Origin: Sunxiuqinia indica
Lineage (GTDB): Bacteria; Bacteroidota; Bacteroidia; Bacteroidales; Prolixibacteraceae
NCBI RefSeq assembly: GCF_009847015.1
Contig: NZ_WVEM01000014.1
Coordinates: 1-64,000 of the forward strand
Length of the DNA stretch: 64,000 bases
Direction of reading: 5' to 3'
Both the position numbers and the translations under genes were made by a program. Shown here piece by piece: positions 15,975-25,396 of this stretch (its first letter is position 1; each line of letters begins with the position of its first letter). The notes under the pieces are model-generated. The model was not told where the DNA came from, did no database searches, and saw only the letters and a program-made list of their open reading frames with translations.

Positions 15975-17945
15975 CTACTTTGTTGATATTGGCAAGCTAA
16001 AAGAAACCGTCGTACCTTTTCCTTCTTCGCTTTCGATCCAAATGCGGGCACCTTGCTTTTCAGTCAGCTCCTGACACAGAATTAAGCCGAGGCCACTTCC
16101 TTTCTCCTGACTTGTCCCAACAGTAGATGATTGAACACCGACATTGAAAATATTGGACAGGCGCTCCTTCGAAATACCGATTCCTTTGTCAACCACTTGA
16201 ACCACCTGGTAATCTTCACCATCAATAGATCTCTCTTTGGCTAAAATGGTTATCACTCCGTTGGTCCGACTGAACTTTAAGGCATTCGAAATCAGATTAC
16301 GTAGAATCGTATGGGTCGCGTTTTTATCTGCAAAAACAGTCGCCTCCTCCTGTATGCTGCTTTCAACAACAACCTGCTTTTTATTAGCAATATGCTCAAC
16401 ACCACCGATCGCCTCTTTTACAAGTGGTTGAAGAAGGATTTTGGCTGGTTTCAACAAGAGCTCGTTACGATGCGACAAAGACCATTTTAATAAATTCTCC
16501 AACAATTCATTCAAACTAATTGATGAAGACAGCATCGATTGGATCAGTTGCTTCTTTTGCTCGTCATTATAATGATCATATTCCTGATGCAACAATTCGG
16601 AGATACTTTGAAAATTAGATAGTGGATTACGGAGATCGTGAGCAATGATGGAGAAAAATTTGTCTTTTGTGGCATTCAGCTCTTTGAGTTTCTTTTCTGA
16701 TTGTCGAATGTTTTCTTCGTCGTTCTTTTTTTCAGTAACATCGTAAGCATTGAAAATCACGGAATCTTCTGACTTATACGAAAGGCGGGCTGTAAACCAA
16801 CGGGGCTCACCACCGACTTCCAACGGATAATCGATAACAACTAAAGATTTTGAACGAATGCATTCTTGAATAGCATGAAGGATGAGATTTGCACGGTCAG
16901 CGTCAAACACATCGTGAACAGATTGTCCGATGAGTTCTTCCTCTGGTTTAAAAAGTAAACTTTTATTTGTGGGAGCAATTTTCACATATTCGCCTTTCCG
17001 GTTGTATTCAACAATCAGGTTGTGCATCGATTTAAAAATTGCACTTAACTCCCGAGCATTTCTCCTTATTTTTTGATGTGCCCGAACAACCAACCAAAAT
17101 AAGAAGCTGATGATGATCGAACTCACAATGAGTAAAATACTGAGCGTCTTATCCTGATCAAGATAGTGACTCCATCCGTTTACCGGGGTGGCCCCCAAAA
17201 TCCAACTTCCATCAGGCAAGTCGACAATTATTTTTACTGGCTCTTCTTGAAAAACTGAAGCGTCCCCCCAAAAGATAGTTCCATTTTCACCCTTACCGTC
17301 TGTACCCTTCAACGAATATCGAAACCCGTTATCAACCGCCGCTAATTCCGCCTCATCTAAAAGTTTATCTTTGTATATAACAATATCGGTTATTCCCCAA
17401 AAATCGCCATCACGTGTTGACAATCGATTAAAAACCGGCGTGTAGCTGATAAACGCGACACCACCCTCAACGAGTTCAACAGGTCCGGCAACAAAAGTTT
17501 TATGTGTTTCAATCGTCTTTTCAACGATTTCTTTTCGGGCAGGGTGCTCCAGCAAGTTCAGGCCAATGGCTGCCATATGCCCTTCCTGAGGATAAATAGC
17601 ACTTAGTATGCAATCCGGAGAAATTGAAATGGTACTGATCACCGAATCTTCTTTTATCAGCTCTTTCGCCAACTGGTAAAAGTCTTCGTTGGTGAGGTTA
17701 GGGTTGACCGACACAAACGCAGCAACTCCCTTGGTATAATAAATTCGAGAAGACAGTGCTTTTTCCAGCTTCGATTTTTTTCCAATCAGGATTTCCAGCA
17801 AATTGGCTCGTATATCTTTCTCCCACTGTCCTCTTTTGTACGAAATATAGTAATAGGAGATTGACAACAACAGCAGAAAAAAAAGAATTGCAAATATCGA
17901 AGATATCCTGGATCGAATAAAATGAGCTATTCTGTTTAATTTCAT
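15975..17945 (-). CDS. CHASE-domain sensor histidine kinase
   Basis: About 656 residues from the ATG at 17945 (a GTG two codons earlier is possible). Layout: a transmembrane helix (about 15-35), a periplasmic CHASE ligand-binding domain (about 75-215; ISTISISPDCILSAIYPQEG, VEGGVAFISYTPVF), a second helix, a PAS domain (about 300-410), a HisKA domain with phospho-acceptor His in FFSIIAHDLRNPLSN, and an ATPase domain (DKGIGISKERLSNIF, GLGLILCQELT). No receiver is fused or adjacent, so its partner is elsewhere. CHASE domains bind small molecules; the ligand is unknown. Confidence 0.9.
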   Translation of the reverse strand: MKLNRIAHFIRSRISSIFAILFFLLLLSISYYYISYKRGQWEKDIRANLLEILIGKKSKLEKALSSRIYYTKGVAAFVSVNPNLTNEDFYQLAKELIKEDSVISTISISPDCILSAIYPQEGHMAAIGLNLLEHPARKEIVEKTIETHKTFVAGPVELVEGGVAFISYTPVFNRLSTRDGDFWGITDIVIYKDKLLDEAELAAVDNGFRYSLKGTDGKGENGTIFWGDASVFQEEPVKIIVDLPDGSWILGATPVNGWSHYLDQDKTLSILLIVSSIIISFLFWLVVRAHQKIRRNARELSAIFKSMHNLIVEYNRKGEYVKIAPTNKSLLFKPEEELIGQSVHDVFDADRANLILHAIQECIRSKSLVVIDYPLEVGGEPRWFTARLSYKSEDSVIFNAYDVTEKKNDEENIRQSEKKLKELNATKDKFFSIIAHDLRNPLSNFQSISELLHQEYDHYNDEQKKQLIQSMLSSSISLNELLENLLKWSLSHRNELLLKPAKILLQPLVKEAIGGVEHIANKKQVVVESSIQEEATVFADKNATHTILRNLISNALKFSRTNGVITILAKERSIDGEDYQVVQVVDKGIGISKERLSNIFNVGVQSSTVGTSQEKGSGLGLILCQELTEKQGARIWIESEEGKGTTVSFSLPISTK

Positions 17946-18049
17946 CAGCACTGATTTCTGGGTCGTTTAAAATTAGCCTAGTTTTTCGGATTTATATCAT
18001 GAAACGGATACTATTTCTTTAAAAAATGAAAGAAACAAAATGAAAATAG

Positions 18050-18078
18050 AAAAGGAGTAGTCGGCCTACTCCTTTTTA
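18050..18078 (-). terminator. terminator after the isochorismatase gene
   Basis: AAAAGGAGTAG and CTACTCCTTTT form an 11-base stem around TCGGC, just beyond the stop of the minus-strand gene. Confidence 0.8.
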
Positions 18079-18084
18079 TATCTA

Positions 18085-18627
18085 CTATTTAACCAATTTG
18101 GAAATTGATTTGAATTCAGATGCTGCAGCCGAACGGGTAAGTTCGAACAAAATAGATTCGTAGGAAGTCATCATAATTCCTTCAAAGCGGAATCGGTCGG
18201 CAGCCAACTCAACGCTTTTCAACGTGCGCGATGAAACACAATCCATCACGACAATCGGGTTATAGCCTGACTCTTTTAAATCAATGGCCGTTTGCATGAC
18301 GCAAACATGGCTTTCAATTCCACAAATGATAACATTGTGAGCCCCATTCATTTTTAATTCATCTGCAACCACCGCTTCATCACAACAACTAAAATCGCGC
18401 TTTTCAATCGGACGAAAGTCTTTAATTAATGAACTGATTTCTGGAATTGTATCTCCCAAACCTTTGGTATATTGCTGGGTAACCAACAAATTAAGGTTTA
18501 AGGTTTGTAATCCTTCAATGAGGATTTTTGTGTTATTCACAAAGGTTTCCTTTTCTGCCATTGCCGGAACCAAGCGTTCCTGAATATCAACGACCAATCC
18601 TACAGTGTTTTCTCTGGTAATACGCAT
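18085..18627 (-). CDS. isochorismatase-family cysteine hydrolase
   Basis: 180 residues. The catalytic triad of the family is visible: Asp in LVVDIQERL, Lys in IEKRDFSCCD, and the nucleophilic Cys in CGIESHVCVMQTAIDL. The short length and overall pattern resemble the YcaC-like hydrolase branch rather than nicotinamidase, which carries extra metal-binding His residues not seen here. Substrate unknown. It starts four bases after the SIS gene stop on the same strand, so the two form an operon. Confidence 0.9.
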   Translation of the reverse strand: MRITRENTVGLVVDIQERLVPAMAEKETFVNNTKILIEGLQTLNLNLLVTQQYTKGLGDTIPEISSLIKDFRPIEKRDFSCCDEAVVADELKMNGAHNVIICGIESHVCVMQTAIDLKESGYNPIVVMDCVSSRTLKSVELAADRFRFEGIMMTSYESILFELTRSAAASEFKSISKLVK

Positions 18628-18630
18628 AAC

Positions 18631-19251
18631 TTATTTATTAATTTGAAGAAGAAGTGCCTGTGTGCGTGATTTGTCACCCAAATAACCTCCGTGGTGACGT
18701 TTGGCATATTCCTCATTTGTAAATCCAATTTCTTTCATCATCAGCACAACCAGCACATCGCCAATTACAGTCATTGTCGTTGTCGAGGTACTTGGCGTTA
18801 AGCCCAAGGTACACACTTCGGCCGGGTTTCCGGTAAAAAGAACAGCGTCTGCAATTTTGGCTAAATCGCTATCCGGATTTCCTGTAATCACCAAAATTGG
18901 TATTCCTTTATACAGATTATCCACCAGATTAACAAGCTCCAAAATTTCCCTTGTTTTTCCTGAATTCGAGATTAACAACAAGACATCATTGGGCTGAATT
19001 ACCCCAAGGTCTCCATGCTGTGCATCGCTCGGGTGTATAAAAACCGCAGGAGTGCCTGTCGAACTAAACGTTGTTGCAATATTTAGCGCTATTTGTCCGG
19101 CCTTGCCCATACCACTGGCAACCAATTTGCCGTTCAGTTTATGCACCTTGTTCTTAATAATCTTAACCGCTTTTTCATATTCATCAGTAACCGGTATCGC
19201 TGATATCGCTTCCGCTTCCTGCCTGATAAGCTTAATAACTTCTTCTTTCAT
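18631..19251 (-). CDS. KdsD-like SIS-domain sugar-phosphate isomerase, no CBS domains
   Basis: 206 residues. The SIS domain matches arabinose-5-phosphate isomerase: LVASGMGKAGQIALNIATTF, SSTGTPAVFIHPSDAQHGDLG, LLISNSGKTREILELV, and ALGLTPSTSTT-type residues (CTLGLTPSTSTTTMTVIGD), then AKRHHGGYLGDKS. Full KdsD proteins are about 320 residues with two C-terminal CBS domains; these are missing. SIS-only relatives exist in Bacteroidota. A role in Kdo synthesis for LPS is likely but not certain. Confidence 0.88.
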   Translation of the reverse strand: MKEEVIKLIRQEAEAISAIPVTDEYEKAVKIIKNKVHKLNGKLVASGMGKAGQIALNIATTFSSTGTPAVFIHPSDAQHGDLGVIQPNDVLLLISNSGKTREILELVNLVDNLYKGIPILVITGNPDSDLAKIADAVLFTGNPAEVCTLGLTPSTSTTTMTVIGDVLVVLMMKEIGFTNEEYAKRHHGGYLGDKSRTQALLLQINK

Positions 19252-19693
19252 AACTAAAGTGTAGTGTCACTATTTTCCAAAAATAATTCATCCGGACAAT
19301 AGGTTTTGATGATGAAATTTAAAGGATACAAAAATACTTAATTTTTAGCTCGAACCAATCCACTCAGATTTTTTAGTAAAAATAGTTAAGCGAATTTATG
19401 GAAGACTCAACGATGGACACTTATTCTTTATTGCATGCGACATTTTTTCTGAGAATTACTAAAAATCAAAATCCCCCCAAAAAGCTTCTTCCATGCAACT
19501 TCAAAACTCAATCATCACATAATGCAATCGATTGTATTTTTTTGACTTTTCAACCAAACAATTCAGGAAACCTGCTGTTAATATGTTTTAAAATAGCGAA
19601 GTGAGTACCAGAATTTCTTCTTGCCCATTCGATATTTTGATACTTTTATGAGGAATAAGAATTCTCTAACCTTTTAATAAAATATGTAAATTT
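19252..19693. other. intergenic region without a recognised gene
   Basis: AT-rich stretch between the divergent KdsD-like gene and sucC. A 68-residue frame at 19398-19604 has no family signature. It probably holds the promoters of both flanking genes; TTGATACTTTTATG near 19636-19650 is a weak promoter-like match for sucC. Confidence 0.5.
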
Positions 19694-20836
19694 ATGAAGA
19701 TACACGAATTTCATTCCAGAAACATCTTCAGGAAATACGGCCTTCCGGTACCGAACGATGTACTTTGCCATTCGGTTGAGGAAGTAGAAAAAGCAATGGC
19801 AAAGTTTGACGACATGGTCGTTGTAAAAGCCCAGGTACTTGTTGGAGGGAGAGGCAAGGCAGGCGGTGTTAAACTTGCGAAAAACAAAGAAGAAGCAGTA
19901 AGTGCAGCCCGTAAAATATTGGGCATGGACATTAAAGGCCTCACCGTTGAAAAGGTATTGGTCACCGAAGCTGTCGACATCGAAAAGGAGTTTTATGTTG
20001 GTCTGATTAACGACCGAAATACCAAAACTGTTACGCTGATGGCAAGTGCCGAAGGGGGAGTTGAAATTGAAGAAGTAGCGAAAGAAACACCTGAGCTAAT
20101 TCACAAACTTCCGATCGATCCGCTGATCGGCTTGCTGGATTTTCAAGCCCGCGAGGTTGCCATGAAATTATTTGGCAATGTAAAATTAGCCCGAAAAGCA
20201 GCTGTCATCATGCAAAAGCTATATCAGCTTTTTGTTGAAACTGATTCTACAATTGCTGAAATCAATCCATTAGTTTTAACCCCCGATCACAAGATTTGGG
20301 CTATCGATGGGAAGATGAATTTTGATGACAATGCACTTTATCGTCAGGCTGAAATAGAAGCGATGCGAGAAGCAGACGAAGATGAGTTAAAGGAAATTGA
20401 TGCTCACGAAAAAGGTCTTTCGTATGTGAAACTTGACGGAAACATTGGCTGTATGGTGAATGGTGCAGGCTTGGCAATGGCTACAATGGACATGATAAAA
20501 TTGTATGGTGGAGAACCGGCGAACTTTCTGGATATCGGGGGAAGCTCGAACCCTCAGAAGGTAGTTGATGCCATGAATATTCTCATTTCAGATAAGAATG
20601 TAAACGCCGTAATGATTAATATTTTTGGTGGTATCACACGTTGTGATGATGTTGCCCGCGGACTGATTAAAGCTCTGGATATTATCAAATCGGACATTCC
20701 TATTGTAGTTCGACTATCAGGAACGAATGCTGAAGAAGGTTTAGCATTGCTGAAAGAGACAGGACTACCCACTGTAGAAACCATGAGTGAAGCCGCAAAA
20801 AAAGCAATCGAGTTAAGCCAAGGTCAGAAATCATAA
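19694..20836 (+). CDS. sucC: succinyl-CoA synthetase beta subunit (ADP/GDP-forming)
   Basis: 380 residues. With SucD it interconverts succinyl-CoA and succinate with substrate-level phosphorylation in the TCA cycle. The N-terminus [20 protein letters not shown], the ATP-grasp segment [46 protein letters not shown] and [15 protein letters not shown] identify it. sucD follows after 11 bases. Confidence 0.97.
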   Translation: MKIHEFHSRNIFRKYGLPVPNDVLCHSVEEVEKAMAKFDDMVVVKAQVLVGGRGKAGGVKLAKNKEEAVSAARKILGMDIKGLTVEKVLVTEAVDIEKEFYVGLINDRNTKTVTLMASAEGGVEIEEVAKETPELIHKLPIDPLIGLLDFQAREVAMKLFGNVKLARKAAVIMQKLYQLFVETDSTIAEINPLVLTPDHKIWAIDGKMNFDDNALYRQAEIEAMREADEDELKEIDAHEKGLSYVKLDGNIGCMVNGAGLAMATMDMIKLYGGEPANFLDIGGSSNPQKVVDAMNILISDKNVNAVMINIFGGITRCDDVARGLIKALDIIKSDIPIVVRLSGTNAEEGLALLKETGLPTVETMSEAAKKAIELSQGQKS

Positions 20837-20847
20837 AAACCAAACGA

Positions 20848-21729
20848 ATGAGCATTTTAGTAAATAAAGATACAAAACTGCTGGTGCAGGGAATCACTGG
20901 CCGAGATGGACAATTTCATGCCGGACGCATGAAAGAATACGGTACGAACATTGTAGCCGGAACCTCGCCTGGAAAAGGAGGGCAAGAAGTGAATGGAATT
21001 CCCGTTTTCGATACGGTATCAGATGCCGTAAAAAAGACAGGAGCTAACACCTCTATTATTTTTGTGCCGGCTGCCTTTGCGGCGGATGCAATTCTTGAAG
21101 CTTCTTATGCCGGAATTGATTTGGTCATTGCAATTTCGGAAGGCGTTCCTATTCAGGATATGATCCGGGTGAATTCAATAATCAAACAAAATGGCACCAA
21201 GTTAATTGGCCCCAACTGCCCGGGATTAATTACTCCGGATGAAGCACTGGTTGGTATTTTACCAGGCATGATCTTCAAAAAAGGAAATATTGGGCTGATG
21301 TCGCGTAGTGGAACACTCACCTACGAGGTTGTCAACATGCTCACCATGAACGGACTGGGACAAAGCACTGTTGTCGGAATTGGGGGTGACCCGGTTGCCG
21401 GACTATACTACCAGGAAATATTGGAAATGTACGAAAACGACCCCGAAACGGAAGCAGTTGTTTTAATTGGTGAAATTGGTGGCGATGCAGAAGAGCAGGC
21501 TGCCGAATACATTGCCCAACATATGACCAAGCCAGTCGTTTCGTTTATTGCCGGACAAACGGCACCTCCCGGAAAACGAATGGGACATGCCGGAGCAATC
21601 ATCTCTAGTGGTGCAGGTACTGCCGAAGAAAAGATTAAAGCCTTTGCCAAAGCTAACGTACCGGTCGCTAAAGAACCATCCGAAATTCCTGGTTTGTTAA
21701 AAGAAAAGCTAGCGAAAGCCACTTCATAA
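20848..21729 (+). CDS. sucD: succinyl-CoA synthetase alpha subunit
   Basis: 293 residues. It binds CoA through a Rossmann fold ([29 protein letters not shown]), and carries the phosphorylated His in [24 protein letters not shown] and [15 protein letters not shown] are further family motifs. Co-transcribed with sucC; terminator directly after the stop. Confidence 0.97.
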   Translation: MSILVNKDTKLLVQGITGRDGQFHAGRMKEYGTNIVAGTSPGKGGQEVNGIPVFDTVSDAVKKTGANTSIIFVPAAFAADAILEASYAGIDLVIAISEGVPIQDMIRVNSIIKQNGTKLIGPNCPGLITPDEALVGILPGMIFKKGNIGLMSRSGTLTYEVVNMLTMNGLGQSTVVGIGGDPVAGLYYQEILEMYENDPETEAVVLIGEIGGDAEEQAAEYIAQHMTKPVVSFIAGQTAPPGKRMGHAGAIISSGAGTAEEKIKAFAKANVPVAKEPSEIPGLLKEKLAKATS

Positions 21730-21737
21730 ATGAAAAG

Positions 21738-21770
21738 AAAAATCCTGCTTAACAGCGGGATTTTCTTTTT
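21738..21770 (+). terminator. terminator after sucD
   Basis: AAAATCCTGC pairs with GCGGGATTTT (one wobble) around TTAACA, followed by CTTTTT. Confidence 0.82.
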
Positions 21771-21972
21771 AGCCTATTCTTCTTTCTACTTGTTGTGGGA
21801 GAACTACTACTTTCGTTTTGCTTTTCTAAAAATAGTTGGCAGTTGACCTCTTTTACAAACCTCAAAATGAGCTGTTTTCAAGTTCTACACAAAGAATAAA
21901 CAACTCGCTCAGATGAGTTATAGATAAAGTAATCAAACAAGTTTAGCTTTCGAATACACAAGAAAGAACAAC

Positions 21973-21994
21973 AAAAATCCGGTGAAAAACCGGA
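21973..21994 (-). terminator. terminator after ppa
   Basis: On the minus strand TCCGGT and ACCGGA form the stem, followed by TTTTTG, nine bases beyond the ppa stop. Confidence 0.75.
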
Positions 21995-22002
21995 CTTTCA
22001 TT

Positions 22003-22668
22003 TTAATAGAGCAACTTCCCCAAGTTGTCAAATCGTTTTTGATAGTCTGTTATCGATCGCTGAATCACCTCATACGCTTCCTCAACCTCGTACGTATGCG
22101 TAATTTCCGTGTCATTGTCTTTCCCCGGCATATCTTTGTAAGTCAGGAAGTAGTGTTTTAAACGTTCTATTACAATGGGAGGTAGGTCTGAAACATTTTT
22201 ATATCCTTCGTAAACAACATCGTTGTTCAATACTGCAATGATCTTGTCGTCAGCTTCGTTACCATCGATCATCCGAAAACCGCCAATGGGTCGGGCATGG
22301 ACCAAAATATCACCGTGTGTAATATCTTTCTCGGTCAAGACACAAATATCGATAGGGTCGCCATCTCCTTTTATGTTTTCCCGCCCTGTTTTTTCCATGC
22401 AATATTTACCAACTTCATCACCACAAAACGTTTGTGGTATAAACCCATACAATGCCGGCACGACGTTTGAATACTTTTGCGGACGATCAATTCTCAAGTA
22501 GCCGCTATCTTTATCGATTTCGTACTTTACCGTGTCCGTAGGAACAACTTCAATAAAAGCAGTTACTTTTTCAGGAGCGTTTTTACCAATATAAATTCCG
22601 TGCCAAGGGTGTGATTTATAACGAAGTCCCATCAGTCGGCCGATGGGATCAGACAATTTATCTACCAT
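22003..22668 (-). CDS. ppa: soluble inorganic pyrophosphatase (family I)
   Basis: 221 residues, slightly longer than the ~175-residue bacterial minimum because of an N-terminal extension (MVDKLSDPIGRLMGLRYKSH). It hydrolyses PPi to phosphate. The Mg-binding signature GDGDPIDICVLTE is present, as are VEVVPTDTVKYEIDKDSG-type residues, PALYGFIPQTFCGDE and RPIGGFRMIDGNEADDKIIA. Cytoplasmic housekeeping enzyme with its own terminator. Confidence 0.96.
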   Translation of the reverse strand: MVDKLSDPIGRLMGLRYKSHPWHGIYIGKNAPEKVTAFIEVVPTDTVKYEIDKDSGYLRIDRPQKYSNVVPALYGFIPQTFCGDEVGKYCMEKTGRENIKGDGDPIDICVLTEKDITHGDILVHARPIGGFRMIDGNEADDKIIAVLNNDVVYEGYKNVSDLPPIVIERLKHYFLTYKDMPGKDNDTEITHTYEVEEAYEVIQRSITDYQKRFDNLGKLLY

Positions 22669-23030
22669 ATTTTATCTATTTATCAAGAATCAATAATAAT
22701 TAACCTAAGTTTTTGAAAAAAGTTTTTGAAAACCGAACATTTTGCACAAAAATAGGAAAGTAAAATTGTTACAAAATGAAAAGACGCAAATTTGACTTAA
22801 CTTTAATTGAAATCAACTACCAAACAATCAATACTAATGCCTTTTAACTGTGTTCTACGTTACTAGTAAATTGATCTCTTTGACTTAGAAATACAAAAAT
22901 CGACGTTCATCGGAACAGTCATAACACAAGACCATTAAGCCCACCCAGGATATTATTTAAAAGTTATCAGATCCGGCTACTGTTATTCAACATTTTGTAG
23001 AATTTATCTATTTTATTAGCTTCAACCTCT
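22669..23030. other. intergenic region without a recognised gene
   Basis: AT-rich spacer between the divergently transcribed ppa and the putative metalloprotease gene. No conserved frame or clear hairpin was seen. Confidence 0.5.
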
Positions 23031-23696
23031 ATGAAGTATGTGATTTGTGTGGTATTGAGTTTAATCGTTTTTAATTCAGAGGCAATCCTCCCCGACCCTG
23101 TTCAACAATTCTATAGTGACTCGGCCAGTATTCACCGAGCGGAATTACAGACGGACAGCTATGTCCATAAACAACTGGACGATAGTTATCAGAATCAGGC
23201 TCAGATTGCGATGAGTTATTACCCTGAGCTGAAAGGAACAGAAATTGAGTTTGTGCGAAAAGACCTGAAAACTACGATGGCATCCCGACCAACTCTTGGA
23301 TCTATTTTCAAGAAAAAGGGAAAACGGAAATACCGAATTTATATTGACACGAGTGTGAAAGGTGAAAAAGGTTTGTTATTGAGTGATGTTCCTTTTAACG
23401 CCCAGATTGGTATCATTGGCCATGAGTTGGGCCATATCGTTGATTACAAAGAAAAAACAGGAATGGGTATTGTTCTGACTGGCTTGGGTTATTTATTCCA
23501 TCCATTTCGTAAAAAATTGGAACACAAAGTTGACGAAATTACCGTTGCCCACGGACTAGGACACCAAGTGCGGGAATTTTCAGAATATGTACTGAGAGAA
23601 CCCAGAGTTTCTGAGAAGTACAAAAAGTATAAGCGGAAGATCTATTACAAACCCAAACAACTTTCGACGCTGATGTCGGGGTATTCGATTTATTAG
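23031..23696 (+). CDS. putative secreted zinc metalloprotease (HELGH)
   Basis: 221 residues with a signal peptide (MKYVICVVLSLIVFNSEA). The central GIIGHELGHIVDYKEKTG contains the zincin HExxH motif, with the His residues as zinc ligands and Glu as general base. A third ligand may be E in HKVDEITVAHGLG, about 40 residues downstream. The C-terminus is strongly basic (KYKKYKRKIYYKPKQL). It resembles small uncharacterised Bacteroidota proteins; family assignment beyond zincin-like is uncertain. No operon partner: the next gene is convergent. Confidence 0.75.
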   Translation: MKYVICVVLSLIVFNSEAILPDPVQQFYSDSASIHRAELQTDSYVHKQLDDSYQNQAQIAMSYYPELKGTEIEFVRKDLKTTMASRPTLGSIFKKKGKRKYRIYIDTSVKGEKGLLLSDVPFNAQIGIIGHELGHIVDYKEKTGMGIVLTGLGYLFHPFRKKLEHKVDEITVAHGLGHQVREFSEYVLREPRVSEKYKKYKRKIYYKPKQLSTLMSGYSIY

Positions 23697-23705
23697 TTTA
23701 ACGAT

Positions 23706-25244
23706 TTACGCTCCCCAGTTTTCCCGATCTAAACTTCGGTACTGAATCGCCTCAGAAATATGGGCTGCCTCAACTTTTGCAGACACTTCCAGATCGGCAA
23801 TTGTGCGCGCAACCCGTAGAATTCGATCGTACGCTCTGGCTGAAAGTCCAAGTTTTTCCATGGCATTTTTAAGCAGATTATTGCTGGCATCATCCAACTC
23901 AACATAGTCACGAATTTGGCGTGATGACATTTGCGCATTGCAAAAAACTCCTTCAACCTCGCGATAACGGACAGATTGAATTTCACGAGCTTTAATTACG
24001 CGTTCGCGAATGGTTAAACTTCCTTCCGTTTCTTTCAACTCCGAGAGTTTTTTGAACGGAACCGGAACAACCTCTAAATGAATATCAATGCGGTCGAGCA
24101 GTGGACCCGAAATTTTATTTAAATATTTAGGAACCATTCCCGGCGCACAAACACACTCTTTGGTAGGATGGTTATAATAGCCGCATGGGCATGGATTCAT
24201 GGATGCAACCAACATCAAACTAGCCGGATAATCTACTGAAAATTTTGCACGCGAAATTGTGATTTTCCGATCTTCCAAAGGTTGGCGCATCACTTCCAAA
24301 ACCGTGCGTTTAAATTCGGGGAGTTCATCCAAAAACAATACGCCGTTGTGTGCCAATGAAATTTCTCCCGGCTGCGGATAAGTTCCTCCTCCAACAAGTG
24401 CCACATCAGAAATCGTATGATGTGGGCTGCGAAACGGGCGCTCAGTCATCAAGGAAGTATCTTTATCAATCCTTCCAACCACCGAATGAATTTTAGTGGT
24501 TTCCAAAGCTTCGTACAAAGTAAACGGGGGCAAAATAGTTGGTATTCGTTTGGCAAGCATGGTTTTGCCTGCTCCGGGAGGCCCAATCATAATTACATTA
24601 TGACCACCAGCAGCCGAAATTTCCAATGCCCGTTTGACATTCTCCTGACCTTTTACATCAGAAAAATCCAGATCTGTTGCGTTCAATTTTTTATAAAATT
24701 CTTCTCTTGTATTCACAACGGTTTGTTCCAGCTCCTCCCGGTCGTTAAAGAAATCTACCACTTGATTCAGATTATCAACCCCATAAACTTTTAGTTGGTC
24801 AACAACAGCAGCTTCTTTGGCATTTTCGCTAGGCAGGATAAATCCCTCAAAACCTTCTTCCCGAGCTTTGATGGCAATGGGTAATGCCCCTTTTATTGGC
24901 TGCAAGGTTCCATCCAACGAAAGTTCACCCATCATTAAAAAGTGCTCAAGTTTCTCTGGAGCAACCTGCTCCGAGGCTGCTAAAACAGCGATCGCCAATG
25001 GCAGATCGTAGGCAGAACCTTCTTTGCGAATATCTGCCGGAGCCATATTGATGACAATCTTTTTGCGAGGCCATTTAAAATCATTTAGACGCAAAGCCGA
25101 CTCAATCCGCTGCTGGCTCTCTTTTACTGCACTGTCCGGTAGTCCGACAAGAAAAAACTTTATTCCCTGTGATACGTCCGTTTCAATGGTAATGGTTGTC
25201 GCATCGATGCCATGAACAGCGGATGCAAAGGTTTTAATCATCAT
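23706..25244 (-). CDS. YifB/ComM-family Mg-chelatase-like AAA+ ATPase
   Basis: 512 residues. The N-terminal Lon-like substrate domain (TFASAVHGIDATTITIETDV, GLPDSAVKESQQRIESAL) precedes an AAA+ domain with Walker A in IGPPGAGKTMLAKRIP and Walker B in GVLFLDELPEF. A cysteine cluster follows (NPCPCGYYNHPTKECVC). ComM homologs are helicases that extend branch migration during natural transformation; the same role here is inference. Confidence 0.95.
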   Translation of the reverse strand: MMIKTFASAVHGIDATTITIETDVSQGIKFFLVGLPDSAVKESQQRIESALRLNDFKWPRKKIVINMAPADIRKEGSAYDLPLAIAVLAASEQVAPEKLEHFLMMGELSLDGTLQPIKGALPIAIKAREEGFEGFILPSENAKEAAVVDQLKVYGVDNLNQVVDFFNDREELEQTVVNTREEFYKKLNATDLDFSDVKGQENVKRALEISAAGGHNVIMIGPPGAGKTMLAKRIPTILPPFTLYEALETTKIHSVVGRIDKDTSLMTERPFRSPHHTISDVALVGGGTYPQPGEISLAHNGVLFLDELPEFKRTVLEVMRQPLEDRKITISRAKFSVDYPASLMLVASMNPCPCGYYNHPTKECVCAPGMVPKYLNKISGPLLDRIDIHLEVVPVPFKKLSELKETEGSLTIRERVIKAREIQSVRYREVEGVFCNAQMSSRQIRDYVELDDASNNLLKNAMEKLGLSARAYDRILRVARTIADLEVSAKVEAAHISEAIQYRSLDRENWGA

Positions 25245-25396
25245 GGAGGTTGAATGTTTTTAGTTTACACAACTAAATTTAACGAAAAGTTGTGAATTGT
25301 AAAACATTTACGCGAAGTAGTTTCTGGCTAATCAAAAAATTGCAAAGGTAGAAAATACAATATTGTCCAAGCTGGCCATTTATTGAGGATTAAGTA

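Noticed and set aside
19398-19604. 68-residue plus-strand frame between the KdsD-like gene and sucC
   Set aside because: Its composition does not resemble a protein family and it lies in an AT-rich spacer with no promoter or start context.
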